From Chitinophagaceae bacterium (GTDB lineage: Bacteria > Bacteroidota > Bacteroidia > Chitinophagales > Chitinophagaceae): a stretch of DNA of 8,137 nt. The stretch lies in assembly GCA_947463755.1 (NCBI GenBank), contig CANHUK010000054.1, forward strand, positions 1 to 8,137, given 5' to 3'. A program made the translations under genes and the position numbers. Positions within the stretch are counted from its first letter, which is position 1; each line of letters opens with the position of its first letter. Of the stretch, positions 6,114 through 8,137 are shown piece after piece. Under the pieces are notes generated by a model. That model searched no databases. It was not told where the DNA came from and saw nothing but the letters and a program-made list of their open reading frames with translations.

Positions 6114-7511
6114 TTACTGTCTTTCATAAGCGCCCAGGTCAGGCTGCGCATCCCGTGGCATGTCGTCCAGGTCTCTTGCGACCAGCCCCGGCAAGCCTCT
6201 GTTGAGGGCGGGGGACAATTTCTTCCGGATCCGGAAGTCGAAGTAACGCTTTGTCGTGTTGATGCTGTCGAACTGAGGCGGCTGGTTTCGCAGCCCGTTT
6301 GTTAAGACGGCATTTGCCGGATCCGCGGATCCGCGGAACAGGCAGTTACGCAGATTGACCTGGAAGGGATTGGCTCCGCGCCTGGACGTAAAGAATTCCT
6401 GTTCAACGGTTCCTTCATCGCCCCAGATGATACTGTTGTCTACCTGCACGGATACAGGATAGGTGGTCACTCCCTGGCGCGTGCTGTCCCAGTTCTGTAC
6501 GGTAAAGACCGGGTATTTATGCGGGATCAGCGCATGGGAGAAAGAAGCCACGGTGCAGTGTTTGAAGAGATATTCTCCGCCTTTCAGGAGCAGAATATTC
6601 CTGCCGCAATTGCTGACCTGACAATTTTCTGCCTCGATGGAGCTGCCCGAGCCCGCAATTCCGGCCTCATAAGCATTGTCGATCAAACAGCGGTCGAGTA
6701 TCAACTTAGGTCGGTTGGCAGCGGATGGGCCTTCGGCGACGATCCCGTTGTATGCATTCAGGATACGCGCATGTGTCAGCCGGTTGTCTGTACTCGAGGC
6801 CCTCAGGTAGATCCCGGGCCAGGACGCCGGCAGGTTCCGGTATCCCTCATCGAGCCGGTCGCCCGTGAAAGTAACCGGCTCGGCAGCCGAGCCGCGGGTC
6901 ACGAGGCTGCCGTCGACAAGGATCGGTGCATCCGCATGCAGATGGATCCTGCTGCCTGGCTCGATGGTTAGTCGCGCATTCCTGGCGATCTGCAATCCGC
7001 CCAGGATGACATAGGGAAGTGTCCGGTCAAAACGTGTGTCGCCGGTAATGACGGCATTCCGAAGAAAACGGGCGTTCTGCCCCCACGCTTCCAGGATAAC
7101 GGCCTGTGTGCGGCCTTGTAGTTCAATGAGCAGGCTGTCGCGAATCAGGAACGGGTTGGTGGCTGCATCCGGATCGATCCTGACGGTGACAAATACGTAA
7201 ATACTATCCCGGGCCTCGATACGGATCTGGCGTGCGACCGGCCCCGGCACCCCGTCGATATTCATCTGGAACATGGATGCGGTACCCCGGGCAAGCCGGG
7301 CAGCGCTGATGCTTACCGGCTGGTCTTCGAGGTTGAAGATCAGGAAGCCTGTGGTGGCGGATCCTGCGGTTGTGAAGACCGTATCGAATCGGATCGTGTC
7401 AGCCGAACATCTGACGGAATCCGGTCCGGCATCGATGAGCTCTGTTTTTCTGCAGGATCCGAAGAATACGACCGCCAGTGCTATAATGATCGGTATGCGA
7501 TACATGTGCAT
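6114..7511 (-). CDS. Outer-envelope lipoprotein with right-handed beta-helix
   Basis: With the start at 7511 the protein has 465 residues; Met3 (7505) is equally possible. Upstream in-frame codons reach 7643 but overlap comF and look like shadow sequence. Residues 1-19 form a lipoprotein signal peptide with a hydrophobic core and the lipobox FGSC (Cys20), so the mature protein should be membrane anchored. Residues about 36-146 (CSADTIRFDTVFTT onward, with repeated short beta-strand patterns ending LEAWGQNARF) look like an Ig-like beta sandwich. Residues about 170-400 show successive short beta-strand repeats with polar turns (LTIEPGSRIHLHADAPI, GIYLRASS, NAYNGIVAEG, NAYEAGIAGS), typical of right-handed parallel beta-helix proteins. 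The C-terminus, DLDDMPRDAQPDLGAYER, matches the 'choice-of-anchor Q' type ending. Such folds often bind or cleave polysaccharides, but no catalytic residues can be assigned here. comF lies 19 bp upstream. Confidence 0.88.
   Translation of the reverse strand: MHMYRIPIIIALAVVFFGSCRKTELIDAGPDSVRCSADTIRFDTVFTTAGSATTGFLIFNLEDQPVSISAARLARGTASMFQMNIDGVPGPVARQIRIEARDSIYVFVTVRIDPDAATNPFLIRDSLLIELQGRTQAVILEAWGQNARFLRNAVITGDTRFDRTLPYVILGGLQIARNARLTIEPGSRIHLHADAPILVDGSLVTRGSAAEPVTFTGDRLDEGYRNLPASWPGIYLRASSTDNRLTHARILNAYNGIVAEGPSAANRPKLILDRCLIDNAYEAGIAGSGSSIEAENCQVSNCGRNILLLKGGEYLFKHCTVASFSHALIPHKYPVFTVQNWDSTRQGVTTYPVSVQVDNSIIWGDEGTVEQEFFTSRRGANPFQVNLRNCLFRGSADPANAVLTNGLRNQPPQFDSINTTKRYFDFRIRKKLSPALNRGLPGLVARDLDDMPRDAQPDLGAYERQ
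6323..6336. repeat. 14-bp perfect palindrome formed by a tandem 8-mer
   Basis: ATCCGCGG occurs twice back to back at 6321-6336, creating the palindrome CCGCGGATCCGCGG. It lies inside the beta-helix lipoprotein gene, where it encodes part of FRGSADPAN. It is exact in the sequence, but there is no sign of function and it may be chance in a GC-rich gene. Confidence 0.4.
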
Positions 7512-7530
7512 CGAAAATACGTTTTCCGCC

Positions 7531-8137
7531 TCATTGTGAGGCATAGGCGATGGTGGCGATGCATAGTTTGGCCGGGGACGCCTGAAGAATGCCCTGTGCG
7601 CAGGCCTCGAGGCTTGCGCCCGTCGTGATGACGTCGTCAACAATTAGCAGATGTTTACCGGCGACTTGTTCGGGTCGGCTCAGTCGAAAGCCATCTGAGA
7701 GGTTCGACCATCTTTCGATCCGGTTCTTCCGTGTCTGTGTGTCCGTTTGCCTGATCCTGTTCACCAGTCCTGTCCACACAGGCCATCCGGTGGCGACCGC
7801 AATGCCGCGGGCGATGCATTCTGCCTGATTGTAACCCCTGATTTTTTCCCGTTCCGGATGCAGCGGTACGGGAATGATGGCATCTATGGGGCTGAACCGG
7901 CCGGATGCGCCAATGGCATCACCGAGTGATCTGCCCAGCCTGACGCCGGCCTGCCGGTTACCGCGATATTTCAGGGCATGCAGGATCCGCTGCATGGCGG
8001 AACCCCGGCTGAAATAGAAGAGACTGCCGGCGGCATCGACCGGAGTGCGTCCCCAGAACAACATTTCGACAGGATTGCGCGGCTGTTGTAAGAATCCGGT
8101 TCGGGGAAGTTTGAAAAGGCATCGAAGGCAGACAGAT
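7531..8137 (-). CDS. comF: ComF-family phosphoribosyltransferase-like protein (5' partial)
   Basis: The frame stays open through the right window edge, so the 5' end is missing and the apparent ATG at 8064 is internal. The visible 201 residues begin SVCLRCLFKLPRTGF, which is the last CxxC of the N-terminal zinc ribbon, followed by NPVEMLFWGRTP, the conserved linker of ComF proteins. The C-terminal part is a type I phosphoribosyltransferase fold: IPVPLHPEREKIRGYNQAE, then the PRPP-binding loop HLLIVDDVITTGAS encoded at 7612-7653. ComF proteins help DNA uptake during natural transformation in some bacteria (probably handling single-stranded DNA), but many non-competent species carry the gene, so the role here is not certain. 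Only about 30-40 residues are likely to be missing. It is followed by the beta-helix lipoprotein gene after 19 bp, which suggests co-transcription. Confidence 0.93.
   Translation of the reverse strand, partial: SVCLRCLFKLPRTGFLQQPRNPVEMLFWGRTPVDAAGSLFYFSRGSAMQRILHALKYRGNRQAGVRLGRSLGDAIGASGRFSPIDAIIPVPLHPEREKIRGYNQAECIARGIAVATGWPVWTGLVNRIRQTDTQTRKNRIERWSNLSDGFRLSRPEQVAGKHLLIVDDVITTGASLEACAQGILQASPAKLCIATIAYASQ

Noticed and set aside
6876..6894. 8-bp GC-rich hairpin with a 3-base loop inside the lipoprotein gene
   Set aside because: It lies mid-gene in GC-rich coding sequence with no T-run; chance is the simplest explanation.
7512..7643. Upstream extension of the lipoprotein gene by 44 codons
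   Set aside because: It overlaps comF in another frame and would put an Arg/Pro-rich stretch ahead of a perfect lipoprotein signal peptide.
1..8137. Defence system, prophage, insertion sequence, CRISPR array, tRNA or rRNA
   Set aside because: I looked on both strands for transposase or integrase motifs, regularly spaced repeats and tRNA-like cloverleafs and saw none; all recognisable genes are housekeeping or envelope genes.

Overview
The window looks like a chromosomal segment from a Bacteroidota bacterium, most likely near the Chitinophagaceae. By eye the base composition is moderately GC-rich. The evidence for the phylum is protein style: a RicT/PSP1 protein with the Cys-rich N-terminus and basic Pro/Arg/Gly tail common in this phylum, a clamp-loader delta' subunit with a lysine-less P-loop, a ComF with the 'NPVE-FWGR' region, a lipoprotein with an FGSC lipobox and beta-helix, and a GH3 glycosidase fused to a serine hydrolase. 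Strong Shine-Dalgarno sequences are also largely absent. The genus is an inference from family resemblance; no search was possible.

Layout. Positions 1-2524 (+) hold most of a large bimodular enzyme whose N-terminus is cut by the left window edge: a NagZ-like GH3 beta-N-acetylhexosaminidase module, a GH3 C-terminal-like middle domain and a class-C (PBP4B/YfeW-like) serine hydrolase. It converges on a minus-strand block. A perfect 12-bp hairpin at 2555-2583 sits in the 77-bp gap and probably terminates transcription from both sides. The minus-strand block, in transcription order from the right, is: comF (5' end cut by the right edge, 7531-8137), a beta-helix lipoprotein (6114-7511), a thioredoxin-dependent-type glutathione peroxidase (5543-6055), a perfect 19-bp hairpin (5487-5531), the DNA polymerase III delta' subunit holB (4228-5451), a 237-bp gap without a convincing gene, and ricT (2602-3990).

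How the genes fit together. comF and the lipoprotein gene are 19 bp apart, and the lipoprotein and peroxidase genes 58 bp apart, so these three could be co-transcribed. The 19-bp hairpin probably separates them from holB-ricT, a pairing I recall as common in Bacteroidota. The large enzyme is a separate unit, probably for cell-wall (peptidoglycan) glycan and peptide turnover. Most of the window is housekeeping. I found no defence system, mobile element, CRISPR array, tRNA or rRNA. The less ordinary points are the fused hydrolase, an unusually long insert in the delta' zinc finger, a protein-like in-frame stretch after the holB stop, and the uncharacterised beta-helix lipoprotein.
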